From: Nostoc sp. CMAA1605
GTDB taxonomy: Bacteria; Cyanobacteriota; Cyanobacteriia; Cyanobacteriales; Nostocaceae
Reading direction: 5' to 3'
DNA length: 51,609 nt
Assembly (NCBI RefSeq): GCF_021596505.1
Contig: NZ_PJIZ01000064.1
Location: 1 to 51,609, forward strand
Shown: piece after piece, positions 35,510 through 43,237 of the stretch
How positions within the stretch are numbered: the stretch's first letter is position 1
Layout of the letters: every line of letters starts with the position of its first letter
Translations under genes and position numbers: made by a program
Notes under the pieces: model-generated
Seen by the model: only the letters and a program-made list of their open reading frames with translations
Database searches by the model: none
What the model was told of the DNA's origin: nothing

Positions 35510-35610
35510 TAGTTAATAGTCAATAGCATTAGTCATTAGGGAACGGGGAACAGGGAACAGGGAACAGATTAATATTCATGTTCAATGCCCAATGCCCAAT
35601 GCCCTATTCC
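35510..35610. repeat. STRR spacer between fni and sppA
   Basis: AGTCAAT/AGTCATT units (35513-35540), GGGAACA heptamers (35541-35567) and ATGCCCA heptamers (35583-35606) fill the gap. Confidence 0.65.
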
Positions 35611-36663
35611 CTATTGTATTATTTGTAAACTATTTGAGTGTTTTAACTCAGATAGGTTGGTGTTACCTGTGCAGAATAATACTGTGGTGATTTCTGCAAT
35701 TAATACCTCGGCTAAATCTTGGAGTGCTGTTTCTGATTCTACGGCGGCTTTGAGGAAAGGCATCGCCAAGCCTGCGATATCTGCTCCCAAGGCGATCGCT
35801 TTGGCGACATCTAAGCCATGACGCAAACCACCGGAAGCGATGAGGGGAACATGGGGTGCGATCGCTCTAATACTGGTAATACAATCGGCTGTAGGTATTC
35901 CCCAATCGGCAAAGGTCAACCCTAAACGTCTTTGTAGCGCATTTTCTGCCCTTTCTCCTTCGACTTTTGCCCAAGAAGTCCCGCCTGCACCCGCTACATC
36001 AATGGCTCTCACTCCTACTGCTAATAGCTTTTCGGCCATTGTGGCGGAAATACCGTTACCTACTTCTTTGGCAATTACTGGTACTGGTAATTTAGAGCAT
36101 AATTTATCTATTTTGTCAAGCAAGCCCCGAAAATTAGTATCGCCTCTAGGTTGAATAAACTCTTGTAGAGGATTAATATGCAAAATCAACGCGTCGGCTT
36201 CTAACATATCAATGATTTGCAGACATTGATCTAAGCCGTATTTGTAGTTAAGCTGTACAGCACCAACGTTAGCAAACAACAGAATATCGGGTGCAAATTG
36301 ACGCACTGCAAAGGTATCAGCGACTTGGGGTTTTTCTACTGCTACCCGTTGCGAACCGACACCCATCGCTAATTTATAGGTTTGCGCGACTGCGGCTAAA
36401 CGCTGGTTAATCATTTTTGCTTGTTCTGTTCCCCCAGTCATAGAGGAGATCAGCAAAGGTGCGTTGAGGATTTTACCGAAAAATCGCGTTTTGATATCAA
36501 TGTCTTCCCGATCTAATTCTGGTAAGCAACAATGAGTGAAACGATAGCGTTCTAAACCGTTAGTGATTTCCTGACACTGGACATCTTCTTCTAAACAGAT
36601 GCGGATGTGATCTGCTTTACGTGACTGAATGGGGATGGATGTGTTATCGGTAGGGAGATTCAC
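35611..36663 (-). CDS. fni: Type 2 isopentenyl-diphosphate delta-isomerase
   Basis: A 350-residue FMN-dependent enzyme that interconverts isopentenyl and dimethylallyl diphosphate for carotenoid, chlorophyll-phytol and quinone synthesis. The TIM-barrel has SRKADHIRICLEEDVQ near the start, LISSMTGGTEQAKMIN, the AMGVGSQRVAVEKPQ block, VPVIAKEVGNGIS, GAGGTSWAKVEGERA, and IASGGLRHGLDVAKAIALGA, which binds the FMN phosphate. I place the start at the GTG at 36663 (reading MNLPTDNTSIPIQSRKAD), because family members begin about there. The longer frame starts only at TTG (36756) and adds 31 residues of uncharacteristic sequence. Its upstream neighbour on the same strand is the small membrane protein at 36766. 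Confidence 0.92.
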   Translation of the reverse strand: MNLPTDNTSIPIQSRKADHIRICLEEDVQCQEITNGLERYRFTHCCLPELDREDIDIKTRFFGKILNAPLLISSMTGGTEQAKMINQRLAAVAQTYKLAMGVGSQRVAVEKPQVADTFAVRQFAPDILLFANVGAVQLNYKYGLDQCLQIIDMLEADALILHINPLQEFIQPRGDTNFRGLLDKIDKLCSKLPVPVIAKEVGNGISATMAEKLLAVGVRAIDVAGAGGTSWAKVEGERAENALQRRLGLTFADWGIPTADCITSIRAIAPHVPLIASGGLRHGLDVAKAIALGADIAGLAMPFLKAAVESETALQDLAEVLIAEITTVLFCTGNTNLSELKHSNSLQIIQ

Positions 36664-36765
36664 GGATAGGTATGATTGATAGCTTGCGATTACTATTGTA
36701 AGTGGGTCTGCTAAGTTGTACAGGCGATCGCAAATTTCCGACACGCTAAACTGCAAAAGCCAATA

Positions 36766-37365
36766 TCAGTTAGCATCATTAGCCGTAGTTTTTTTCACTT
36801 TAATTTGAGTTGACATTGCTTCTCTAGTTTGCAGGTGTGCTTGTTCCAACTTGTAATTGAGCCAAACAAAGCTGCTACCAAAAGAAGTAATGGTAATGAG
36901 ACAAATAGTTATTAATAGTCTCACTTGAGAACGTAGAGATTTAATTTCTTGTGTTTGCTCCAGCAGACTTATAGATGATGGCGGTTGAATTTGGGAATTT
37001 TCTACTATTCTTGTGGCTGGTTGTGGCGCAATACTGGCAAATTTAACCTGATCATATAGCCAGTTGGTAATTAGTTGGGGACAGTTCTTCTTAAACCATT
37101 GCCAAGCAATCATCCGAAATACAGGTTTAGAAAATTTCGCCATCATTTTTAAGAGGCTATTCACACTATGGGAGCGAACTTTTTGATTAATGAGGTTAGT
37201 TGCTCCTACATCATATAAACAATCTAATATCAATTTAACCGTTGTTTCTTCTCTATATGATAAGTTTTCTAGCAAGAGAAGTACATCATGAATACGTTCT
37301 TCCGTCATGATTTGCTCCGGTGATTTTGACGATAAATTGACAAGCTGATGATTGGAAGTGTTCAT
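36766..37365 (-). CDS. Hypothetical protein with one C-terminal membrane segment
   Basis: A 199-residue protein that I do not recognise. Residues 1-105 are polar and helix-rich (EERIHDVLLLLENLSYREE, KLILDCLYDVGATNLI) and include a basic, aromatic part (RMIAWQWFKKNCPQLITNWL). A linker rich in Pro/Ser/Gln follows (about 112-135). One membrane helix is at about 147-168 (LLITICLITITSFGSSFVWL), with a final basic tail. A tail-anchored or bitopic topology is likely. The ATG at 37365 is the first in a long open frame. It is possibly the first gene of a minus-strand unit with fni and sppA. A 1.1-kb gene-free region lies upstream. Confidence 0.65.
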   Translation of the reverse strand: MNTSNHQLVNLSSKSPEQIMTEERIHDVLLLLENLSYREETTVKLILDCLYDVGATNLINQKVRSHSVNSLLKMMAKFSKPVFRMIAWQWFKKNCPQLITNWLYDQVKFASIAPQPATRIVENSQIQPPSSISLLEQTQEIKSLRSQVRLLITICLITITSFGSSFVWLNYKLEQAHLQTREAMSTQIKVKKTTANDAN

Positions 37366-38463
37366 GACATCTAAAACTAGTTATGTGGGTATATAAGTCC
37401 GATTTGACGACACAAATTTTTCAAAAAATGCGTTTGATATACTGACGTAGTTTCTAGAGAGTAATTAAAAGTTCCACCGCAATATACTTATTTCATCGCT
37501 GACCTTTTAGATAAGTACAATTCGCTATATTAAAGTTTGTGTTTTTCTTGAATCATGACTGCACTGGTGAGCTTGAGAAAATTGGTATATTCCCGTAATC
37601 GTTATTTTTAGACCATATTATTTGTTTGCTCTCCCTGTATTGTTCAGAAATTTTACTGATTTAACAACAAAGGTACATTTTGACTGCCAATAATATTATA
37701 CACCATAAAATAGGATGTACTTAACTGTCTATGAGCATCTTTATGTTAGGGTTAATTTTTATCTAGACAAGATAAATCAGAGGCTTCAAATTAGTATTTG
37801 AATTCTAATAATTAGTTATTTTCTGGTTATTTATATCCTGATGATAGATAATTTTTGAAGAGCATTATTTATTAAAGTCTCCATTCTTCAATCAGATTTA
37901 GTGAGTTAAATGATTCATGTTGACACCGTAGACTTATTTCACCCAAAATATGACGTAACTTTATATCTTTACCTTTCTAAAATATAAAGTCATCCATCTA
38001 TGGTGTAATACATTTTTCCTGAACGATGATGATTTTGTTGTCCAGATCCTCGACTTCTCAAAGAAGTCGGGTGTCTTGTAGCTCACGAATTATTTAGGGA
38101 CTGCCGGAACAGCATTTTCTCTGAATTAAAATACTAGCGATGCCAATTGAATTCACATATGTTAATGGCGTAGTTAAGGAATAAGAAATAAAGGTATACC
38201 TAACTTCGCAAAAACCAAATATGATTTCTACTATCAGAAAATTTAATAATCATTAAATATAACCAAATTAAATCTGATTCTTAACCTAGTCTTAAAGTAA
38301 TTATAGTTACTAATCCTAGAAACTCAAATTGGTGTTGGCGATATGGTTTGATCTGTGCGTTGGTGAAAGTAGAAAAAATCACAACAAGTTTAACTCTACG
38401 CCTCCTACTATCCCTTAGACTAGGGGCAGCAACTTTGTTAATATTGGTCGAGGAAAGTGGAAA
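37366..38463. other. 1.1-kb gene-free region upstream of mgtE
   Basis: This is the longest non-coding stretch in the window, A+T-rich and almost free of STRR arrays. A perfect 8-bp hairpin CGACTTCT-CAA-AGAAGTCG is at 38051-38069. A TTTAGGGACTGCC at about 38093 weakly recalls the end of MITE family A, but without a partner end. A short G/C-richer stretch (about 38395-38440) precedes the mgtE Shine-Dalgarno. The region must hold divergent promoters for the 36766 gene and mgtE. A small RNA or a metal-responsive leader could lie here, but I see no motif that proves it. Confidence 0.45.
38051..38069. repeat. CGACTTCT/AGAAGTCG palindrome
   Basis: A perfect 8-bp stem with a 3-nt loop, followed by GGTGTCTTGTAG. 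The flanks (ATCCT before, GTCTTGT after) resemble those of the hairpin at 33610-33640. It could be a terminator or a dispersed palindromic repeat of the Nostoc type. Confidence 0.5.
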
Positions 38464-39864
38464 GTGACGGAAACGAACAACTTAAACTCTGCTCTTCAGG
38501 ACGTTTCACGTAGAGAATTGCGCGATTTAGTCAGGACTCAGCTGCGAATGCTATTGGAAGCAGGAGATTTGCAAGCAGCTAAATCTATTCTCATACCTGT
38601 GCAGCCTGCGGATATAGCCGAGGCGATTGAAGGTTTACCAGAAGCGATGCACGCTTTGGCGTTTCGTCTACTTTCAAAGAGTGAGGCGATAGAAGTTTAT
38701 GAATATCTGGACTACAGCGTTCAAGAACGATTAATTGAGGAATTGAAAAGCCAAGAAGTCCGCGATATTGTTGATCAGATGTCCTCCGATGACCGTGCTA
38801 GGTTATTTGATGAGTTACCAGCGAAAGTAGTCAATCGGCTATTAGAACAACTCAGTCCCGTTGAACGCCAAGCTACGGCTTTACTTTTGGGTTATGAATC
38901 TGGTACGGCTGGACGCATCATGACTCTGGAATTTATCGCCCTGAAAGATAATTTTACGGTATCTCAAGCCTTAGAACGGATACGCAGTCTCGCTAATGCC
39001 AGTGAGATGATTTACTATCTCTACGTGACTGATGCAGCCAGAAGTTTAACGGGGATTGTGTCTTTGCGGGAGTTAGTCACCTCTCAACCAGAACAGATGA
39101 TTGGCGATATCATGACTCGTGATGTCATTAGTATTCACACTGATACAGACCAAGAAGAAGTAGCTAGATTAATTCAAAGATATGATTTTTTAGCTGTACC
39201 AGTAGTAGACAAGGAAGAACGTTTAGTAGGTATCGTCACGGTTGATGATGTCATTGATATTTTGCAACAAGAAACTACGGAAGATATCTACGCTGTGGGT
39301 GGTGGTGTGCAATCTAGTGGTGATAACTATTTTCAGATGGATTTAATGCAAGTAGCCCGTAAGCGAGTTTTATGGTTATTTGTCTTATTAATTACCAATA
39401 CAGTTACAGGTACGATTATTAAATCTCAAGAAGATATTTTGACTAAAGTTGTCACATTAACGGCGTTTATTCCCCTACTGACTGGTACTGGTGGTAACGT
39501 CGGCGCGCAATCTTCAACAGTGGTAATTCGGGGGATGAACACTGACGAAATCAGAAGCTTAGGGACTTTGCAAGTGATTGGGCGGGAAGCGATCGCCGGT
39601 GCATTGCTGGGTGTTATGTTAGGTAGTATTGCTACAATCTGGGCTTACTTTTTACAAGGACGATTAGAAGTTGCGATCGCTGTTGGTAGTAGTTTAGTAG
39701 CTATTTCTGTTTTAGCTTCTGTTTCCGGTTCAGCACTGCCATTTTTGTTTCGCTTCTTGCGTTTAGATCCAGCCTTGATGTCTGCACCGTTTATTACTAC
39801 AGCAGTTGACGTTTTGGGTGTGTTAATTTACTTCAACTTGGCACGAGTAATTTTACAGTTGTGA
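38464..39864 (+). CDS. mgtE: Magnesium transporter MgtE
   Basis: A 466-residue Mg2+ channel/transporter of the inner membrane. The N-terminal superhelical MgtE domain spans about 15-135 (LPEAMHALAFRLLSKSEAIE, then the MSSDDRARLFDELPAKVVNR block). Two CBS domains follow (about 138-260, with GDIMTRDVISIHTDTDQEEV and YDFLAVPVVDKEERLVGIVT), then the connecting helix and five membrane helices (about 285-466). The pore signature LLTGTGGNVGAQSSTVVIRG is intact. The start is the GTG at 38464, preceded by AGGA 9 nt upstream and consistent with family length. The cytosolic domains close the pore when Mg2+ is high, so regulation may be mainly at protein level. It stands alone on the plus strand after the 1.1-kb gap. 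Confidence 0.96.
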   Translation: MTETNNLNSALQDVSRRELRDLVRTQLRMLLEAGDLQAAKSILIPVQPADIAEAIEGLPEAMHALAFRLLSKSEAIEVYEYLDYSVQERLIEELKSQEVRDIVDQMSSDDRARLFDELPAKVVNRLLEQLSPVERQATALLLGYESGTAGRIMTLEFIALKDNFTVSQALERIRSLANASEMIYYLYVTDAARSLTGIVSLRELVTSQPEQMIGDIMTRDVISIHTDTDQEEVARLIQRYDFLAVPVVDKEERLVGIVTVDDVIDILQQETTEDIYAVGGGVQSSGDNYFQMDLMQVARKRVLWLFVLLITNTVTGTIIKSQEDILTKVVTLTAFIPLLTGTGGNVGAQSSTVVIRGMNTDEIRSLGTLQVIGREAIAGALLGVMLGSIATIWAYFLQGRLEVAIAVGSSLVAISVLASVSGSALPFLFRFLRLDPALMSAPFITTAVDVLGVLIYFNLARVILQL

Positions 39865-39941
39865 GTGGTGAGTGGTGAGTGCTGAGTGCTGTTAGCGGTA
39901 GCGCGGCGTTTAGCCGGTGCTGAGTCATTAGTGTTTCTTCT
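39865..39941. repeat. GTGCTGAG and GCGGCGTTTAGCCGG dispersed repeats
   Basis: GTGAGTGGTGAGTGCTGAG-type units follow the mgtE stop codon. A copy of the dispersed repeat with core GCGCGGCGTTTAGCCGGTGC (about 39888-39922) comes next. Confidence 0.6.
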
Positions 39942-40102
39942 CTGCCTCCCCTGCCTCCCCTGCCTCCCCTGCCTCCCCTGCTCCCCCTGCCTCCCCTGCC
40001 TCCCCTGCCTCCCCTGCCTCCCCTGCCTCCCCTGCTCCCCCTGCCTCCCCTGCCTCCCCTGCCTCCCCTGCCTCCCCTGCTCCCCCTGCTCCCCCTGCCT
40101 CC
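39942..40102. repeat. Long 9-nt tandem array (CTGCCTCCC)
   Basis: Roughly 17-18 copies of a 9-nt unit CTGCCTCCC, with some CTGCTCCCC variants, form one of the longest arrays in the window. Because the unit is a multiple of three, all frames stay open across it. This gives low-complexity ORFs on both strands (CLPCLPCLP on plus, GEAGEAGEA on minus) that are artefacts. Confidence 0.9.
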
Positions 40103-40129
40103 GTTACCTGTTCCATGTCACCTCAACTT

Positions 40130-40387
40130 CTACAGTTCCGAGGGTGTATCTGGAGCGATAATTTCACCGGTACCCATTTTCAGGATTTTGTCTTGTTCGG
40201 TAATTAATTCGCTCAATTCTTTAACTTGTAAATTCATTTGCTCGCAGGCTTGTCGAAGTTCGCGTGCGAAGGTGTTAATATCTTCCCCGTAACCGCATTG
40301 ATAGGCCGCAGTCTCAATTCCTTGCTTGGCATTTGCCCTAGCACAATCTACTAAGTCGGTTCCATGCAATGGTTTTGCAGATGCCAT
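40130..40387 (-). CDS. Small conserved-looking hypothetical protein
   Basis: An 85-residue soluble protein of unknown function. It has a short N-terminus (MASAKPLHGTDLVDCARANA), a region GIETAAYQCGYGEDINTFAR, and a helix/coiled-coil-like second half (ELRQACEQMNLQVKELSELI). Two of its three cysteines are in the N-terminal half. It shows normal codon composition and good start context spacing but no clear Shine-Dalgarno. The stop lies 28 nt from the CTGCCTCCC array, so the gene sits right beside repeat DNA. No domain is recognised. Convergent with mgtE. Confidence 0.6.
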   Translation of the reverse strand: MASAKPLHGTDLVDCARANAKQGIETAAYQCGYGEDINTFARELRQACEQMNLQVKELSELITEQDKILKMGTGEIIAPDTPSEL

Positions 40388-40602
40388 AGACTTTTTTCGT
40401 TAACTTTGTTTGTGTTGTCTTTTAGTTAAGTTAGCAACACAACAAAATGAAATCATCCTTCTGTTGACAGACAAAAATACCATCTTTAGGTGTATTAATC
40501 TTGAGTTTTCTTGATGAAGCTATAGGAATCATATTTTATTTCTGTGATGTTCTTTCCCTGGATACAGGATGTTATTCAAACTTGGTGCGAAGATTATAAA
40601 TT

Positions 40603-40803
40603 ATGAACAAAACAACAAAAAACAGATTGATATCTGGGATGACTGATGAAGATTGGTTTAACGTAGGGAAATCTGATGCTTGGGCGGGCAAGTCTAAAGT
40701 ACCACCAGAACAAGATGCTCAAGCTGCTAGTATGTATGACCTTGGTTACAGTGAGGGAGAGATTACACATCCGCCAACTGAAACGAAAAGAGATGATCAT
40801 TAA
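40603..40803 (+). CDS. Small acidic hypothetical protein
   Basis: A 66-residue soluble protein with no known domain. It has an ISGMTDEDWFNVGKSDAWAG segment followed by PPEQDAQAASMYDLGYSEGE. The composition (many D, E, A and aromatics) is protein-like rather than random. It is the first of what looks like a compact plus-strand group: its stop TAA (40801-40803) is followed at once by the ATG of a 22-codon ORF at 40805, then by the GAF gene. No Shine-Dalgarno is evident. Confidence 0.55.
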   Translation: MNKTTKNRLISGMTDEDWFNVGKSDAWAGKSKVPPEQDAQAASMYDLGYSEGEITHPPTETKRDDH

Positions 40804-40804
40804 T

Positions 40805-40873
40805 ATGTCTCAAAGTTCAAAGAACACTTCATCAGAACAAGAAAATACTAATTTAGGGACTTCCAGAAAATAA
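40805..40873 (+). pseudogene. Tiny ORF interrupted by MITE family A copy 2
   Basis: The ORF begins at the ATG 1 nt after the previous stop. It reads MSQSSKNTSSEQENTN-L and now ends with MITE-encoded GTSRK. If the MITE and one TTA copy are removed, the frame continues L-RRALS and stops at a TGA that overlaps the GAF gene's ATG as ATGA. The original would have been a 22-residue peptide translationally coupled on both sides. It may be a real small protein or a coupling leader; with no homologue known to me, confidence is modest. Confidence 0.4.
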
Positions 40874-40973
40874 ATTATCCAATTTCCGATATAAGACATT
40901 GTTATTTTTCCCCCTGCTCCCTGCCCCTCTGCCTACACAGTGATAGTATATTTTTTAAGTTGTGAGTCCCTTA
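40853..40973. mobile_element. MITE-like element, family A copy 2, with TTA target duplication
   Basis: A 115-bp element (40856-40970) flanked by TTA at 40853-40855 and 40971-40973. The left 26 bases are identical to those at 1076-1101. The right end reads GTGAGTCCC, a diverged form of GGAAGTCCC in copy 1. A CCCCCTGCTCCC-type tract lies inside. It ends 14 nt before the GAF gene start, so it may have replaced or supplied that gene's upstream control region. Confidence 0.75.
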
Positions 40974-40987
40974 AGGCGTGCCTTGTC

Positions 40988-41512
40988 ATGACTGACTTAG
41001 CCTTGCCAAGAAGCATACAAAATATTTTAGAAAAATACACTGAGCCAGAGGCTATTTTTCCGGCAATCTTGCCAGTGATTGGAGAAGTGTTAGAATGCGA
41101 TCGCTGTTTTTTGTACTTGAGAAATCCTCAAACTCGATTTGCTAAAATCGCCTATTGCTGGCGAAAACATCAAAATATTCCCGATATTACAGAATCGGCA
41201 TGGAAGTTAGAGCCGTCATCATTACCCCAAGAAGACCCTTTGTTTGCCGCAGCACTGCGGAATGAGGCTTCCATTTACGTTGAAGATGTAGAAACTGCTA
41301 GTCCGAAAGTGGTAAATAAAGAGTTTGAGCGGGAAAATCTGGGACATCGGGCGTTAATTCATGCTCACCTGTGCCAAGATGGTCAACTTTGGGGGATTTT
41401 ACAGCCTAGTGTCTTCGGTCACAAGCGAATTTGGTCAGATTTTGACCATGCTATTATGACTCAATTGGAAAATGAATTAACACCCTTAGTCATCACCTAT
41501 ATGACAAAATAA
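40988..41512 (+). CDS. Stand-alone GAF domain protein
   Basis: A 174-residue protein made of one GAF domain (about 12-170). Characteristic parts are PAILPVIGEVLECDRCFLYL, AKIAYCWRKHQNIPDI, EASIYVEDVETASPKV and GQLWGILQPSVFGHKRIWSD. Cysteines in ECDRCFLYLR and YCWRK are noteworthy, but the canonical bilin-attachment context of phytochrome-type GAFs is not evident. Ligand and output are unknown; it could act as a separate sensor subunit. The start at 40988 is the ATG that formed the ATGA overlap before MITE insertion. The longer frame from GTG 40940 runs into the MITE and is rejected. It is convergent with the nucleotidase gene only 18 nt away. Confidence 0.8.
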   Translation: MTDLALPRSIQNILEKYTEPEAIFPAILPVIGEVLECDRCFLYLRNPQTRFAKIAYCWRKHQNIPDITESAWKLEPSSLPQEDPLFAAALRNEASIYVEDVETASPKVVNKEFERENLGHRALIHAHLCQDGQLWGILQPSVFGHKRIWSDFDHAIMTQLENELTPLVITYMTK

Positions 41513-41530
41513 AAATCACTCTAAATTTAT

Positions 41531-43033
41531 CTATGGTGATGTTTCTGTTGCCTTTGGAAGTTTTAATTGGTCAATTACAGCAAAACGAATATCGCGCTTT
41601 TCTGCAATTAATTTTATTCCTGGCTGCTTGAGATTTAAAAAGTCTAATCCTTTTTCTTTACCACTAATTAAAAAGTCAGTAATGGCGATTTTGTAGGTGC
41701 GTTTGGGGTCAAGTGGTTGACCTTGAATTAACCAATTATTGGAATTTGCTTCCTGACTAATTTTAGCTGTTTGCAAATAACCACCAGTCCCTTGATTAGC
41801 TTTTCCTTGATTTAATACTTTTTGTAAAAGTTCGCCATTCATCTCTACAGCCACAACTTTACCGCCAAAAGGCAAGATGCGAATTATGTCGTATTGGGTG
41901 ATGGGGCCTGGTGGTATGACATCATCAATGCGAATTGAACCGCCATTAAACACGGCTAAATCTGCGTCAGGTACTTCTTTTAACATCGCCTCAGCAATTA
42001 ACTCTGTCAAATTCGTCGATTTATTACGAACACTGGATTCTAATCCATCTAAAGCAAATGTGAGTTGAGTAATTACTTGACTGGGGTCAAAGCCATTGGC
42101 AATAAAGGCTTGATAACCTTTTTCTAGCCACCCTTGCACTACCTTTGCTGTTTTTGGTTCTTCAGGAATCTGATCTGTGATAGGGACTAAGCGAGAGTTA
42201 ATTACCAGACTTTTTTTGACAGTATCGTAATTCAATTGATGAACATAAACTGTACGTGCATTGGCATCGGCTTTAAAAATCGGTGTAAAATCTCGACCCC
42301 GCCATTGTTGAATATTTTCATGTTCATGACCACCCAGAATTACGTCTATTTCTGGTACAGTTTCCGCTAGTTGGCGATCGCTGGCAATTGATAGATGGGT
42401 CAAAGCTACGATAATATCAACTTTACCTTTGAGGCTATTTACCTGCTGTTTAGCTGTGGCAATGGGATCTGTATAACTGACGTACTTTGGTTGATTGCTG
42501 TTGAGGGTAACACCGATTAATCCTACCCTAACTACAGCCCCGCGATCGCCTTTGACATTAAATACTATTGTCCGGGGAACACCTTTAAAGGGTCGGCCTG
42601 CGCTATCAGAAACATTACTCGATACCCAACGAAACCGTGACTCTCGCAATCTTTGATAAAACAGGTTTTCTGGTAGGTCAAATTCGTGATTACCAAAAGT
42701 CACATAATCCACACCCAAGGTATTCATCACAGCCACCATTTGCTGACCTGCTAGGGGCGTACCGTTGATTTTCGCAGTTCCCAAAGCCGAAGGACTCAGA
42801 AAATCTCCGGCTAAGACTGTGTAGGTGCGGGGGTTATCTTGGTAAAGTTGTTGTCTCAAGGTGGCGACACGGGCTAAACCTCCGCGCGTTCCTCCTTCCA
42901 CTGGCGTAATTTCGTAGACATCGTTAAGTTGCAACAGGTTAATTTTGACAATTTCCGCCAGCCCTGGGGTAGCTAAAGTTACTGTCGTCAATATTTGTAA
43001 AACTACACTGCAACCAAAATAAATAAGTTTCAT
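41531..43033 (-). CDS. Secreted 5'-nucleotidase/metallophosphatase family protein
   Basis: A 500-residue periplasmic enzyme of the UshA/5'-nucleotidase family, which hydrolyses nucleotides or related phosphate esters. A signal peptide (1-26, ending TPGLAE) precedes the metallophosphatase domain. Metal-binding motifs are LLQLNDVYEI, LAGDFLSPSALG, TFGNHEFDLPE, a LTHLSIASDRQLAE segment and ILGGHEHENIQ. The C-terminal 5'-nucleotidase domain (about 310-480) shows NLTELIAEAMLKEVPDADLA with VFNGGSIRIDD next. The length is normal for the two-domain form. It probably helps in phosphate or nucleoside scavenging; no Pho box was identified. It is divergent from the vWA gene, with about 200 nt between. 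Confidence 0.9.
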   Translation of the reverse strand: MKLIYFGCSVVLQILTTVTLATPGLAEIVKINLLQLNDVYEITPVEGGTRGGLARVATLRQQLYQDNPRTYTVLAGDFLSPSALGTAKINGTPLAGQQMVAVMNTLGVDYVTFGNHEFDLPENLFYQRLRESRFRWVSSNVSDSAGRPFKGVPRTIVFNVKGDRGAVVRVGLIGVTLNSNQPKYVSYTDPIATAKQQVNSLKGKVDIIVALTHLSIASDRQLAETVPEIDVILGGHEHENIQQWRGRDFTPIFKADANARTVYVHQLNYDTVKKSLVINSRLVPITDQIPEEPKTAKVVQGWLEKGYQAFIANGFDPSQVITQLTFALDGLESSVRNKSTNLTELIAEAMLKEVPDADLAVFNGGSIRIDDVIPPGPITQYDIIRILPFGGKVVAVEMNGELLQKVLNQGKANQGTGGYLQTAKISQEANSNNWLIQGQPLDPKRTYKIAITDFLISGKEKGLDFLNLKQPGIKLIAEKRDIRFAVIDQLKLPKATETSP

Positions 43034-43237
43034 ATTTAGCTTGCAAAACCATTAATCTACGGAATTGATTGTACTCATAATTCGTCTAGCTCTTGCCATC
43101 AGAAAAGAATGTTGATTTTTGTATCAGTGATAGTTACCAAAACTGTAACGACGACCACAGTAGAGGCTGCTGAGGAATATTCTAAGTAATGAACAACAGC
43201 AGATGTAACAGCAAAAATTCAGTGTGAGGAGTTAGTC

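Noticed and set aside
38091..38120. Possible third copy of MITE family A (TTTAGGGACTGCC)
   Set aside because: Only about nine bases resemble the terminal repeat; the subterminal block and the opposite end are missing.
39886..40161. Cysteine/leucine/proline repeat ORF (+) and the glycine/glutamate/alanine ORF on the minus strand
   Set aside because: Both are simple translations of the CTGCCTCCC tandem array.
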